64,000 bases of DNA. It comes from JABDBE01 sp049585795 (lineage in GTDB: Bacteria; Acidobacteriota; Terriglobia; Terriglobales; Acidobacteriaceae). Position numbers and translations under genes: made by a program. The stretch is taken from assembly GCA_049585795.1 (NCBI GenBank), contig JBAVAQ010000012.1:156803-220802 (forward strand), read 5' to 3'. Of this stretch, positions 37,901-46,133 are shown in pieces. The notes below the pieces were generated by a model. It was given only the letters and a program-made list of their open reading frames with translations, was not told where the DNA came from and did no database searches. Within the stretch, counting starts at the first letter, position 1; each line of letters begins with the position of its first letter.

Positions 37901-38005
37901 CTGTATACCACCCCGGTGGTCTATTTGTTCCTCGATCGCTTGAGGTTACGGTTCCAGGGAACATCGCACACTGCGCTCTCGACTCCAACTCCGGAGGCCA
38001 GCTAG
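34904..38005 (+). CDS. RND efflux permease, MdtC/MdtB type
   Basis: The second permease of the operon has 1033 residues, the typical length, and lacks the Ser-rich insertion of its neighbour. It begins NPSELFIRRPVATTLLTIAI. The proton-relay Asp401-Asp402 lies in STGFVVDDAIVVMENISR. Conserved AcrB-family blocks such as LPKGFFPQQDTG and FGTGTGSELRRPLG are present. The start overlaps the upstream stop by four bases, implying translational coupling. Two different permeases in tandem between an adaptor and an outer-membrane factor is the MdtABC pattern; in E. coli that pump exports bile salts, novobiocin and similar compounds. Confidence 0.94.
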   Translation: MNPSELFIRRPVATTLLTIAIAIAGAVAYTVLPVSPLPQVDFPTISVSASLPGASAQIMASSVATPLERQFGHIAGVSEMTSASSLGSTSVTIQFDLSRNIDGAARDVEAAISAARTYLPVNLPANPTYRKVNPADAPIMILGLTSSKFDRGKLYDEASTVMQQKLSQIQGVGQVAVGGSSLPSVRIDVNPTQLNNYGLTLANVQSVLSTQNADIAKGQITYGAVTADILANDQISTASDYKPIIIGHSNGAAVRLSDVAEVTDNVQNIRSAGYLNGIPSVTMIIFRQPGANIIQTVNNIRSQLPFLKASIPQGIDTTIVLDRTTTIRASVSDVERTLLISVILVILVVFIFLRNTRATLIPSVAVPVSLIGTFAVMYLVGYSIDNLSLMALTISTGFVVDDAIVVMENISRHLEQGMQPFAAALKGAQEIGFTVFSISVSLIAVFIPILMMGGIVGRLFREFAITLSTAIIVSMVVSLTTTPTMCAHLLKQEKVQEHGRIYEASEKFFAWMLETYRHTLVWVLDNSGLTLVVLLLTIVLNVVLIVKLPKGFFPQQDTGAVVGGVQGPQDSSFPAMDNSIRQLVGVIKSDPAVANVTAYTGGNGSTNGGFIYIALKPLNERKIGAAQIINRLRPQLNRLPVASAFLQASQDLRIGGRSSNALYQYTIQCDNVQDLSKWGPILLREMKKIPGLQDVNSDQQNGGLEELLTYDRTTAARLGITTQSLDSSLYSAFGQSEVSIIYTQLNQYYVVLEVAPQYWQSPEGLKDIYLNTVKAGNVPLKAVASSEAGTTPLSVNHTGLFPSVTVSFNLAPDVSLSDATRRIALMEQKLGTPSTIRGFFAGTLEAYQQSLSTEPMLVLTALLAVYIVLGILYESLVHPLTIISTLPSASVGAMLALMLFKIDLNVISIIGIVLLIGIVKKNAIMMIDFALVAERQEGKSTRDSIFEACMLRFRPILMTTMAALFGALPLAFGTGTGSELRRPLGITIVGGLIVSQMLTLYTTPVVYLFLDRLRLRFQGTSHTALSTPTPEAS

Positions 38006-38006
38006 C

Positions 38007-39593
38007 GTGCCCAAGACGTCAGGCAGAAACGTTATGGAAATCTTTCAGAGAAAATCGGTGGACGGGCGGTCAAGGTCTTGCGCAATTGCGCTCTCATTAA
38101 TGTTATTGGTGATGCTATCGGGATGCACCGCTGGACCTAAATACCATCCACCCGCGCCGCCCCAGCCACCGGCCTCGGTTTACAAGGAATCCCCTACCCA
38201 GTTCAAGGAACAGGAAGGATGGACGGTGGCGCAGCCTTCAGACTCCATGCTGCGCGGCAAGTGGTGGGAAATCTTTAACGATCCTGAACTCAACGCACTC
38301 GAAGAACAACTCGACATCAACAACCAGAACATCAAGCAATTCTTCGAGAACTTCATGGAAGCTCGCGCCATCGTGCGCGAGGCTCACTCGCAATATTTTC
38401 CGACGCTGGCGGTTGCACCCTCGTTCAGCCGCTCGCGAACCTCGGGAAACTTAAGCACGACCCCCGTTAATACGACTGGCAAAGGTACCGCCATTCCGCA
38501 ACTGCAATTCACGACTTATTCCCTACCCCTGGAAGCGTCCTGGGAACCCGATCTTTGGGGCAAGGTCCGTAACACCGTACACCAATCGCAATACGCCGCC
38601 CAGGTCAGCGCGGCGGATCTCGAGAACGAGCGTCTGACTGAGCAGTCGAGCCTTGCAGAGTTTTTCTTTCAGATCCGCGGCCAGGACCAGTTGCAAAAGA
38701 TTTTCAACGACACCGTCGAGGCAGACCAGAAGACGCTTGACCTCACTCGCGCCCTCTATGAAACCGGCATTGACGATCAGATCTCGGTGGTCGAAGCGGA
38801 GACCACGCTGCAGAGCGCGCAGGCTGGGGCAACGAACGTCGGAATTGCGCGCGCTCAATACGAGCACGCCATCGCGATGCTCGTAGGCAAAGCGGCAACG
38901 AATTTCTCTATTCCTGTGAAGCCGATGACCGTTGCTCCGCCACCGATTCCGATCGGCGTGCCCTCCGAACTGCTCGAACGCAGGCCCGACATCGCAGCTG
39001 CTGAACGTGCCATGGCCGAGGCCAACGCGTTAATCGGCATTGCGTATGCGGCTTACTATCCGACGTTGACTTTGAGCGCGGATGGCGGCTTTGAGAGCTC
39101 CGCATTCACCAAGTGGCTCTCGTGGCCCAGCCGCGTCTGGTCCGTGGGCACCTCGCTCTCTGAAACCATCTTCGACGCTGGACTCCGCCGCGCCACCGTC
39201 CAACAATACATCGCGACGTACAATGCGGATCTCGCCGGTTACCGTCAGACCGTGCTCACCGCATTCCAAGAGGTGGAAGATTCGCTCGCCGAAGTCCGCA
39301 TCCTGTCAAAGCAAATCCAACAACAGCAGCAGGCCGTGAATTCAGCACAAACTTTTCTAAAGCTCGAGCAAGGAAGATACGAGACCGGCATCGATCCCTA
39401 CATCAACGTGCTGATCGCCCAGACCACGGTGCTCGCGGACCAGCAGACTCTGAACAATCTTCAGGTCGAGCAGATGACCGCCGCGGTGGCGCTGGTCGAG
39501 GCTCTTGGCGGAGGCTGGGATCGTTCGCAGTTGCCGACCCCGCGGCAGGTGACGGAGAAGCCACCCAAAACCGATACGACCATCGAACACTAG
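38007..39593 (+). CDS. Outer-membrane efflux lipoprotein, NodT/OprM family
   Basis: The TolC-like channel protein of 528 residues has a lipoprotein signal: hydrophobic LSLMLLVM followed by the lipobox LSGC. The mature part begins CTAGPKYHPPAPP, usual for NodT-family factors. Two outer-membrane efflux repeats contain WWEIFNDPELNALEEQ and LERRPDIAAAERAMAEANALIG, both family signatures. It follows the second permease with one base between stop and GTG; an ATG at 38034 is an alternative start. It closes the pump operon. The small IR CTGGCA/TGCCAG at 39601-39617 downstream may assist termination. Confidence 0.94.
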   Translation: MPKTSGRNVMEIFQRKSVDGRSRSCAIALSLMLLVMLSGCTAGPKYHPPAPPQPPASVYKESPTQFKEQEGWTVAQPSDSMLRGKWWEIFNDPELNALEEQLDINNQNIKQFFENFMEARAIVREAHSQYFPTLAVAPSFSRSRTSGNLSTTPVNTTGKGTAIPQLQFTTYSLPLEASWEPDLWGKVRNTVHQSQYAAQVSAADLENERLTEQSSLAEFFFQIRGQDQLQKIFNDTVEADQKTLDLTRALYETGIDDQISVVEAETTLQSAQAGATNVGIARAQYEHAIAMLVGKAATNFSIPVKPMTVAPPPIPIGVPSELLERRPDIAAAERAMAEANALIGIAYAAYYPTLTLSADGGFESSAFTKWLSWPSRVWSVGTSLSETIFDAGLRRATVQQYIATYNADLAGYRQTVLTAFQEVEDSLAEVRILSKQIQQQQQAVNSAQTFLKLEQGRYETGIDPYINVLIAQTTVLADQQTLNNLQVEQMTAAVALVEALGGGWDRSQLPTPRQVTEKPPKTDTTIEH

Positions 39594-39639
39594 TCTGAGC
39601 CTGGCAAACTGTGCCAGACCCAGTATCGCGTTTGTATTT

Positions 39640-39999
39640 TCACCGCACCACGATCTTGCCCATCATTTTCGGATGGACCGAGCAGTAATAGGGAAACTCT
39701 CCAGCCTTGGTAAACGTGTAGGAGAATTTTTCGTCCGTGTCCCGCACTTTGGAGTTGAACACACCGTCGGTGCTCACCACCGTATGCGGAATATCATCGC
39801 GGTTCGTCCAGGTAACAGTTGTTCCCACAGGGACGGTGAGCGTCGGCGGTTCGAAGGTGAAATTATCGATTTTCACCTCTGCGCTCGGAGCAATGGGCTG
39901 GCCACGCTTCGCCGTGGCGCCTGATGATGCCGCTAGGAACAACATCACAATGATTGCCGACGCTATTAAACTTGCAGTCCATATATCCTTCTTTGTCAT
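39640..39999 (-). CDS. Exported cupredoxin (plastocyanin/amicyanin-like)
   Basis: The 119-residue protein has an N-terminal membrane segment or signal peptide (residues 9-29). A blue-copper fold follows. The type 1 copper ligands are visible: His72 (IPHTVV), Cys106 and His109 (YYCSVHP) and Met112. The short spacing between Cys and His suits an amicyanin-like small cupredoxin. It shuttles electrons in the periplasm. It is the last of a minus-strand group with a Tat phosphoesterase, a small membrane protein and a cytochrome c-sugar dehydrogenase, so it may accept electrons from that haem protein. Convergent with the efflux operon. Confidence 0.9.
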   Translation of the reverse strand: MTKKDIWTASLIASAIIVMLFLAASSGATAKRGQPIAPSAEVKIDNFTFEPPTLTVPVGTTVTWTNRDDIPHTVVSTDGVFNSKVRDTDEKFSYTFTKAGEFPYYCSVHPKMMGKIVVR

Positions 40000-40064
40000 T
40001 TTCGTGTTCCTTCCAGATTGATCAGCTAGTTTGATATTTTTGTTCGGACGGGGTACGAGAGCGC

Positions 40065-41039
40065 CTACGCAAGGCTCGAATCAACTACCGCCAAGGAATG
40101 CTGACCGCGAAGGTAGTTGACATCAGTAATTCCGAGCAGAGTTCGCAACTGCTCAGCGGACACTTTCATCGGTCCGGGAGAATCTGCCTTGCCCGGCTGC
40201 GGTTGTGGAAATGCCGTTGACATGGCGGTATGAAAAGTCACGTTTCCTTCGATCTTTTGCATGGTCTGGTGGATGTGCCCGTTCAGGACGGTGACGGAGC
40301 CGAACTTCTTCAAGTAAGCCAGCGCCTGCGCGCTATCCTCCGTGCCCCACCCCCACTCCGGATACACCGACCACAGAGGTATGTGCGCGAATACGACGAT
40401 GGGCGTGCTGTGTTTCAGATGCTTGACATCTTTTTCCATCCACTCGAGTTGCTCTCCGCCGAGCGATCCGAGTCCACCCGACTTCAAGTTCAGCACATTC
40501 ACCAGTCCTATAAAGTGCACACCCTGGTGGTCGAAGCTGTACCATCCGGAGCCCTGGGCGCTCTTTCCGTACCGTTCGAGGTAAGACTTCCCGTTATCGT
40601 CGAGCACGTCGTGTTCGCCGGGCACGAAGAATACGTCCTTCGCACTCGCGCCTTTCAAAATTTGGTCAACATTGTCGAACTGTTCTTGTCTTGAAAGGTG
40701 GCTGATGTCGCCCGTATGCAGCAAAAACTCCGGTTGATCGGGCAGAGCATTGATCTTTTCCACCGCCGCCTGCAGCGTCGCGATCACATTCTGGTTGGCC
40801 GGCTTGTTGAATCCCATGTGGCTGTCGCTGATCTGCACAAAGCTAAACTCTCCGGCTTTGCCAGCGTGTTTGTCGGCCTTCTTGGCGAAGGCCCGAGACA
40901 CCGGAATGCCTCCGCTCATCGTCCAAACCAGTCCAGTTCCTGCCCATGCCATACACTTCAGAAACCCGCGACGATCGACGCCATCGTTATTGAGGTTTTG
41001 CAGCTGTTCGTCGATGAAATCATGCTTCTTCTCTGTCAT
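40065..41039 (-). CDS. Tat-exported calcineurin-like metallophosphoesterase
   Basis: The 324-residue protein carries a twin-arginine signal (DRRGFLKCMAWAGTG, Arg23-Arg24) with a long 20-residue cytosolic lead. The dinuclear metal motifs follow in order: ISDSHMG, HTGDISH, PGEHDV, VFAHIPLW and NGHIHQ. The third motif is normally GNHD/E; here Glu replaces the metal-binding Asn. This may alter metal affinity. Substrate is unknown; related enzymes act on phosphodiesters or nucleotides in the periplasm. It lies 65 bp upstream of the cupredoxin gene on the same strand. Confidence 0.88.
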   Translation of the reverse strand: MTEKKHDFIDEQLQNLNNDGVDRRGFLKCMAWAGTGLVWTMSGGIPVSRAFAKKADKHAGKAGEFSFVQISDSHMGFNKPANQNVIATLQAAVEKINALPDQPEFLLHTGDISHLSRQEQFDNVDQILKGASAKDVFFVPGEHDVLDDNGKSYLERYGKSAQGSGWYSFDHQGVHFIGLVNVLNLKSGGLGSLGGEQLEWMEKDVKHLKHSTPIVVFAHIPLWSVYPEWGWGTEDSAQALAYLKKFGSVTVLNGHIHQTMQKIEGNVTFHTAMSTAFPQPQPGKADSPGPMKVSAEQLRTLLGITDVNYLRGQHSLAVVDSSLA

Positions 41040-41106
41040 TGTGTGCTCCGTAGTTGCAGTGTTTTGAGTTGATAACTGGCAACCACTCTTTTTATTCCAT
41101 GTAGGG

Positions 41107-41122
41107 CGGACATTTCTGTCCG
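41107..41122. repeat. Short palindrome CGGACA-TTTC-TGTCCG
   Basis: CGGACA (41107-41112) and TGTCCG (41117-41122) form a perfect 6-bp stem. It lies in the gap between the small membrane protein gene and the phosphoesterase gene. It may be a piece of an interspersed repeat or a weak terminator. Confidence 0.35.
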
Positions 41123-41297
41123 ATGCAGTTGCCGTTGGTTTTGGTGGCGATCTTTAATTGTTGATCTTTGGCCCGCAGGAATCAGGCGCAACAAAGTGAC
41201 ATACGAGAGGATTCCGTCGAAGGAATAGTCTTTGGCCGGTCGAATCCGAGCCGAATAAATCGAGGAATCAGAAATACAAATCGATGGCAGGACGGCG

Positions 41298-41828
41298 TTA
41301 CTGGACCAACGCCTCAATCGCTAACGCATGCAATCCATCGGTGTCCAGCACTGTGCCCTTGACCACGATTCCGGGGACGCCAATGCGGTCGAGAACACTC
41401 TCCGGAAGCTGTACTCCGTTCTGCGCACTTAGGACAAGGTAAACTTGTCCGCCTTGGTCGGGAATAAACAGCAGCGGACTGCCAGCCGCGGCGCACAGTT
41501 TCGCACAGAAGGCATGATCGTATGCGTGCGTGTGACTGCCCAGGTAACAATTTGCGTCGGTCACTTCGCCGCGGAGGCGCACAGCTTTGCCGGGCATAGT
41601 TTGGCCGACCAGCAGATCAACATTGCCCTGCTTGGCCATTCGTCGCGCTTTTTCCAGATCCGAAACCATAGTCCGCACTTGTGCGAACGGCATGTTGTTC
41701 AGTCCGTAGCGATCTCCAAATTGGAAAGCGCAGAAGACCAGCACCGCAACGACGCCGAATAACAGTTCACCTCGTGCGGCTCTTTGTACCCTGGCTTGCA
41801 TGCTTTCGCCCGCCCGCGTTTTGTCCAT
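41298..41828 (-). CDS. Small membrane-anchored protein of unknown function
   Basis: From the ATG at 41828 the product has 176 residues. One transmembrane segment (LLFGVVAVLVFCAFQFG, about 23-39) anchors a C-terminal domain. That domain has VRLRGEVTDANCYLGSHTHA, then HAFCAKLCAAAGSPLLFIP and a strand QVYLVLSAQNGVQLP. The spaced cysteines (C-x18-C-x3-C by eye) with a nearby His pair could bind a metal or haem. The start overlaps the end of the upstream sugar-dehydrogenase gene by about 60 bp (or 35 bp if the ATG at 41801 is used), so the two are coupled. I do not recognise the family with confidence. Context suggests a role in the same periplasmic redox group. Confidence 0.75.
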   Translation of the reverse strand: MDKTRAGESMQARVQRAARGELLFGVVAVLVFCAFQFGDRYGLNNMPFAQVRTMVSDLEKARRMAKQGNVDLLVGQTMPGKAVRLRGEVTDANCYLGSHTHAYDHAFCAKLCAAAGSPLLFIPDQGGQVYLVLSAQNGVQLPESVLDRIGVPGIVVKGTVLDTDGLHALAIEALVQ

Positions 41829-43497
41829 TTTCGGTACCGGTGTGGCTGACTCGCCAGATGGAATTCGAACCGTCGTCACTGACCAGGAGTGATCCGTCCT
41901 GGGCCACGGTAATGCCGACCGGCCTTCCCCAGACATGCCCGTTGTCGAACACAAAGCCAGTTAAAAAGTCCTCGTACTCGCCACTGGCCCGGTTTGTCTG
42001 ATGCAACGGTACGCGGATCACTTCATATCCGGTGCGCACGGATCGATTCCACGAACCGTGCTCGGAGGCGAAAATGTCGCCCCGATATTCAGCCGGAAAC
42101 TGCGCGCCTTCGTAAAAAGTCATTTCGAGTGAAGCGTTGTGCGGCTGCAAGAGCACGTCGGGAACCAGCGTTTTGTCCTTCAACTCCGGATGTTTGCCTT
42201 CGTGACGCGGGTCCTGGTGCCCGCCAATGTACCACCAGGGCCAGCCATAGAAGCCGCCTTCGGTGACATGGGTGATGTAGTCAGGGACGAGATTGTCTCC
42301 CAAACCGTCGCGTTCGTTGACCGAACACCATATCTCGCCGCTCTTCGGATTGATCGCCAGCCCGCCTCCTGCATTTCGAATCCCATAGGCGTAAATTCGC
42401 ATCTCGGAGCCATCAGGGTTGAATTCCAGAATGTCGGCCCGATTCTTTTCATCCGGCGTCGTATCAGGGTCGTCGACGTTCGAGGCCGACCCAACTGAGA
42501 CGAACATCTTCTTGCCATCAGCCGTAAACTGAATGTCGCGGGTCCAATGCCCCTCGCCGTGTGCCAGGGGCGCAATGTGCTGCGCTTGCCCCGTGGCTTT
42601 CAAGTCGCCGTTTTTATATGCAAACCGCACGACTGCGTCGGTGTCGCCCACGTAGATCCACTGCGGATTGTCTCCCGGAGGATAGAACGCGATTCCGTAA
42701 GGCTGCTTGAGCCCGGTGGCGAAAACACTCGTCTGCTCCGGCTTACCGTCACTCGTAATTCCTCGGAACACTCGGATTTTCCCACTGCTGCTTTCTGCCA
42801 GGAAAATGTCGCCGTTGGGAGCGGTCCGGATCAACCGGGGATTATCCAGTCCGGTTGCGAATTGCTGCACGCTGAATCCGGCCGGAGCTTTTGGCCACGC
42901 GCCGGGCGGCCGAGCGATTACTTCAGGTCCGTTGGCCGCCGAGTCGGTAGCGTAGGGCGCCGGAAGATCTTGCACTGTAATCTTGCGTGTCATCCCCGGT
43001 TCCTCGAAGCGGAAATCTGTAAACGGAGCCCGCGGTGGTGGCGCATTCGTCTCAATAGGCTTTAAGTTCGCAGATGAGGCTTCGTCCTCTTGCGCGCTCG
43101 CGGAGGTTTTAAGCGTCCTCAAGTAAGTCACAATCTGCCATCGCTCCACCTCGGGCAGACTTGCCCAGGACGGCATACCGTTATTGACGGAGCCGCTCGT
43201 GATAAACCAGAAGACCTCTCCGTCCGGTGCGGACTGAGTGGCGCCTCGCGATAAAGCGGGAATGTTGCCCGTACCGCGTCCATTGATTCCGTGACACGAC
43301 CCGCAGTTCATCGCGTAAAGTTTCGCGCCTGCTTCAACCGCAGCTGCCTGGCCGGAATACGGATTTTTCAGTTGAAGACTGGACGCGGGCGCGTTATGAA
43401 AGTGCGCATCCTGGGCGGCCAGCTTCGACATAGGAAGAATCGACAAAATAGCGAATATTGTCGCGGCAACAAAACAGAACCACATATTGGCTTTCAC
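41767..43497 (-). CDS. Cytochrome c fused to PQQ-type sugar (sorbosone) dehydrogenase
   Basis: The 576-residue protein has a signal peptide (1-29). A class I cytochrome c domain follows with CGSCH at 65-69 and a likely distal Met in NGMPSW. A six-bladed propeller of the soluble glucose/sorbosone dehydrogenase family fills about 205-560. Family signatures include GLDNPRLIRTAPNGDIFLAE, GLKQPYGIAFYP, RDIQFTADGKKMFVSVGS and WYIGGHQDPRH. These enzymes oxidise aldose-type sugars with PQQ. The fused haem domain would take the electrons, and the cupredoxin encoded downstream could carry them on. It is the first gene of a minus-strand group. No PQQ synthesis gene is in the window. Confidence 0.9.
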   Translation of the reverse strand: MKANMWFCFVAATIFAILSILPMSKLAAQDAHFHNAPASSLQLKNPYSGQAAAVEAGAKLYAMNCGSCHGINGRGTGNIPALSRGATQSAPDGEVFWFITSGSVNNGMPSWASLPEVERWQIVTYLRTLKTSASAQEDEASSANLKPIETNAPPPRAPFTDFRFEEPGMTRKITVQDLPAPYATDSAANGPEVIARPPGAWPKAPAGFSVQQFATGLDNPRLIRTAPNGDIFLAESSSGKIRVFRGITSDGKPEQTSVFATGLKQPYGIAFYPPGDNPQWIYVGDTDAVVRFAYKNGDLKATGQAQHIAPLAHGEGHWTRDIQFTADGKKMFVSVGSASNVDDPDTTPDEKNRADILEFNPDGSEMRIYAYGIRNAGGGLAINPKSGEIWCSVNERDGLGDNLVPDYITHVTEGGFYGWPWWYIGGHQDPRHEGKHPELKDKTLVPDVLLQPHNASLEMTFYEGAQFPAEYRGDIFASEHGSWNRSVRTGYEVIRVPLHQTNRASGEYEDFLTGFVFDNGHVWGRPVGITVAQDGSLLVSDDGSNSIWRVSHTGTENGQNAGGRKHASQGTKSRTR

Positions 43498-43753
43498 GAC
43501 GACCCTCCAGAACGATTTGTTGCTCTAGCTTCCATGGCCAAATCGGTACGAATTTGGATGAATCTAAGGTTTATCGCGCTGCATCTTTGTTTGAAAGGTT
43601 CAATTTATTTGATCAGTTTTGACCGTAAGCAGGTTCTGTGCCCGTCACAACCTGCACCTCCGGATCAGGTGGCATTCTGCTGCCTGAGCGCGTCCGGGAT
43701 CTCCACCACAAACTCGTAGAAGCCGGCGAGGCGCAATCGGAATCTAATCCACC

Positions 43754-44863
43754 ATGCGAAAGCGCTTGGTCGGTTTCATTCTGACTATTCAGTTCGTCCT
43801 CTTCTTAACCCATCTTTTCCTTTACCAAACTTGGACATTTTCGTCCCTCGGAAGCGACCCTCCTGGCCCGCTTTGGATGCAGCTGATCGTCAGCTTTTTG
43901 TCGGTGAGCTTTGTAGCCGCCTCCCTGCTTGCCTTTCGCTATACAAACCCGGCTGTTCGCGCGTTCTATCGGGCTTCAGCAGTGTGGTTAGGTCTTCTGA
44001 CCTTCCTGTTCTTCGCGGCTGGTTTCTCCTGGATTATTTTTGGAGTTGCGCGGCTGGCCGGGCTGGACGTGAACTTCCATCGCATCGTCGAATTGTTATT
44101 CAGTGCGGCTCTAGTCGCCGGATTGTATGGGGTTTTCAATGCGAACCGGACGCGAATTACGCGAACGACGGTGCGGCTCGCGAATTTGCCGGCGGCGTGG
44201 CGCGGGCGACGAGCCGCGCTGATCAGCGATCTACACCTGGGACACGTGCGGAACGGCAGTTTTCTGCGGCGCATGGTGGCAAAGATTTTGAAGGAACAAC
44301 CGGATGCAATCTTTATCGCCGGTGACTTGTATGACGGCACAGCCATCGACGCGGCGCAAGCAGCGGAACCATTGAACCAGTTAACAGCGCCACACGGCGT
44401 ATATTTTGTCGCGGGAAATCACGAGCAGTTTGGCGACGACAGCAAGTATCTGCGTGCCATTGCCGCGGCCGGAGTCCGCGTGCTCAGCAACGAGAAGGTG
44501 GAAGTAGACGGTTTACAGATCGTTGGTGTGCCCTACCGAAACGCGGTGCATGAAGGGGCTCTACGGTCTCTCCTCCACGGGATGCGATTGGATCGCGACC
44601 GCCCCAGCATTCTGCTGACGCATGCCCCTGACCATCCCGAAATCGCGGAGTCTGCCGGCGTCTCTCTACAGTTATCGGGCCATACGCACCTGGGCCAGTT
44701 CATACCGTGGAGTTGGATGGCGCGACGGATCTATCGGCGGTTTGTCTACGGGTTAAGCCGCGTCGGCAAAATGCAGATTTTTACTTCGAGTGGAGCAGGA
44801 ACATGGGGACCGCCCCTGCGACTGGGATCGAATCCCGAGATTGTCCTGCTGCAGTTCGAATAA
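43754..44863 (+). CDS. Membrane-anchored metallophosphoesterase (YaeI-like)
   Basis: Four transmembrane helices occupy the first 130 residues or so (FILTIQFVLFLTHLFLY, LIVSFLSVSFVAASLLAF, LGLLTFLFFAAGFSWIIF, IVELLFSAALVAGLYGVF). A calcineurin-like domain follows with all five motifs: ISDLHLGHV, FIAGDLYDG, VAGNHEQFG, LLTHAPDH and LSGHTHLGQ. Related proteins (YaeI, YkuE) act on lipid or nucleotide phosphodiesters; the substrate here is not known. Length 369 residues. It is monocistronic and faces away from the redox group upstream. Confidence 0.88.
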   Translation: MRKRLVGFILTIQFVLFLTHLFLYQTWTFSSLGSDPPGPLWMQLIVSFLSVSFVAASLLAFRYTNPAVRAFYRASAVWLGLLTFLFFAAGFSWIIFGVARLAGLDVNFHRIVELLFSAALVAGLYGVFNANRTRITRTTVRLANLPAAWRGRRAALISDLHLGHVRNGSFLRRMVAKILKEQPDAIFIAGDLYDGTAIDAAQAAEPLNQLTAPHGVYFVAGNHEQFGDDSKYLRAIAAAGVRVLSNEKVEVDGLQIVGVPYRNAVHEGALRSLLHGMRLDRDRPSILLTHAPDHPEIAESAGVSLQLSGHTHLGQFIPWSWMARRIYRRFVYGLSRVGKMQIFTSSGAGTWGPPLRLGSNPEIVLLQFE

Positions 44864-45095
44864 ATGTTCTCATGGCTTTCGAGCGGTCGCGGAAAAACTC
44901 CTCTCTTGAGTGGCGCACGGTCAGCGCTGCGATTACCGCCATCGAATTAACAATGAGTGGAATTCTCCGGCGACTCCCAACAGCCGGCGTGAGCACCACC
45001 ATCCACGTGGAGTATTTCTCCGGTTACCTGACCAGCGATATCGTGAACCTGCGCAAGAGTTAGTGACAGTTTTGATCCCTCGACTCTGGTCAACC

Positions 45096-46133
45096 TCACA
45101 TCGTTAGAACCGCGCGGAATTGTGCCTTGCCACTCATCATGCGCGCGTAGGCCTCGCCCGCTTTCTCGAGCGGGTAAGTCTCAATCATCGGACGCACGCC
45201 GGATAGTTCGGCGAAGCGCAGTGTGTCCTCCGAATCGGCGGGAGTTCCCGCGGCCCAGCCTTGAATGGTTTTACTTCCATTAATCAGCTGTACCGGTGTG
45301 ACTTCGATGGGCTCGAATGTGGCGCCGATCACCATGAGTTCGCCATTTGGCCCCAGACCGTCGATCAGCGCGGACATCGCCTTCGAGCTTGGGGCCGTTG
45401 CCAGAATGACCCGCGCCCCGCCCAGTTTTTGCAATGCCTCTGCGGCGTTGGTCGATCCGCTGTCGATGTACAAGCTCGCTCCGAGTTTTTTTGCAAGCAT
45501 CGCGTTCTCCGAGCCCCGCCCGATAGCTACGACCTTGTATCCAAACTTGTTCGCGAATTGAATCCCCAGGTGCCCTAGACCGCCGATGCCTTGCACCGCA
45601 ACCAAGTCCCCGGGAAACGCACCACTGTGCCGCAGCGCGTTATAGGTAGTAATTCCGGCGCAGAGCAACGGCGCCGCTTCGGTGTCACTTAAGGTGTCCG
45701 GTATGGCCACTAGCGCCTCCACCGGGGCGACCATGTATTCCTGATATCCACCATCGTAGCTGATGCCCGGAATTTGGAGGTTCCGGCAATTCCGAAAATC
45801 TCCGCGCCGGCACTCGCGACAGGTGTTGTCCTGGCCGCCGTGCCAGCCGACACCGACGCGCTGTCCTTTCTTCCATGCGGAAACTTCCTCGCCCACTTCA
45901 TCGATGACGCCGGCGACTTCGTGTCCGGGAACGCGGGGATACTGAATTCCAGGCCAGGCGCCTTCTTTCGTAAGCTCGTCGCTGTGGCACACACCACAGG
46001 CCTGCACCTTGATCCGCACCTGTCGTGCATCTGGTTCAGGAATCTCGCGCTCGACAATCCGGAAATCTGCTCCCGGTTTGGAAATCTGCGCCATCTTCAT
46101 CGGTTCTGCTACTGGGACTCTTGCTGTTGCCAT
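45096..46133 (-). CDS. Zinc-dependent alcohol dehydrogenase
   Basis: Medium-chain dehydrogenase of 345 residues. The catalytic zinc site is formed by Cys49 (CGVCHSD) and GHE at 70-72 together with Cys157 in the AAPLLCAGITTY block. NAD(P) binds at GIGGLGHLGIQFA. The structural zinc loop reads D102-x2-C-x2-C-x7-C: the first of four cysteines is replaced by Asp. AGGAGG stands five bases upstream of the ATG, which fixes the start. Substrates are probably primary alcohols or aldehydes. It is monocistronic. Confidence 0.93.
   Translation of the reverse strand: MATARVPVAEPMKMAQISKPGADFRIVEREIPEPDARQVRIKVQACGVCHSDELTKEGAWPGIQYPRVPGHEVAGVIDEVGEEVSAWKKGQRVGVGWHGGQDNTCRECRRGDFRNCRNLQIPGISYDGGYQEYMVAPVEALVAIPDTLSDTEAAPLLCAGITTYNALRHSGAFPGDLVAVQGIGGLGHLGIQFANKFGYKVVAIGRGSENAMLAKKLGASLYIDSGSTNAAEALQKLGGARVILATAPSSKAMSALIDGLGPNGELMVIGATFEPIEVTPVQLINGSKTIQGWAAGTPADSEDTLRFAELSGVRPMIETYPLEKAGEAYARMMSGKAQFRAVLTM

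Noticed and set aside
44872..45063. 63-residue plus-strand frame after the membrane phosphoesterase gene
   Set aside because: No ribosome binding site and no domain; could be read only as a tail of a longer overlapping frame.
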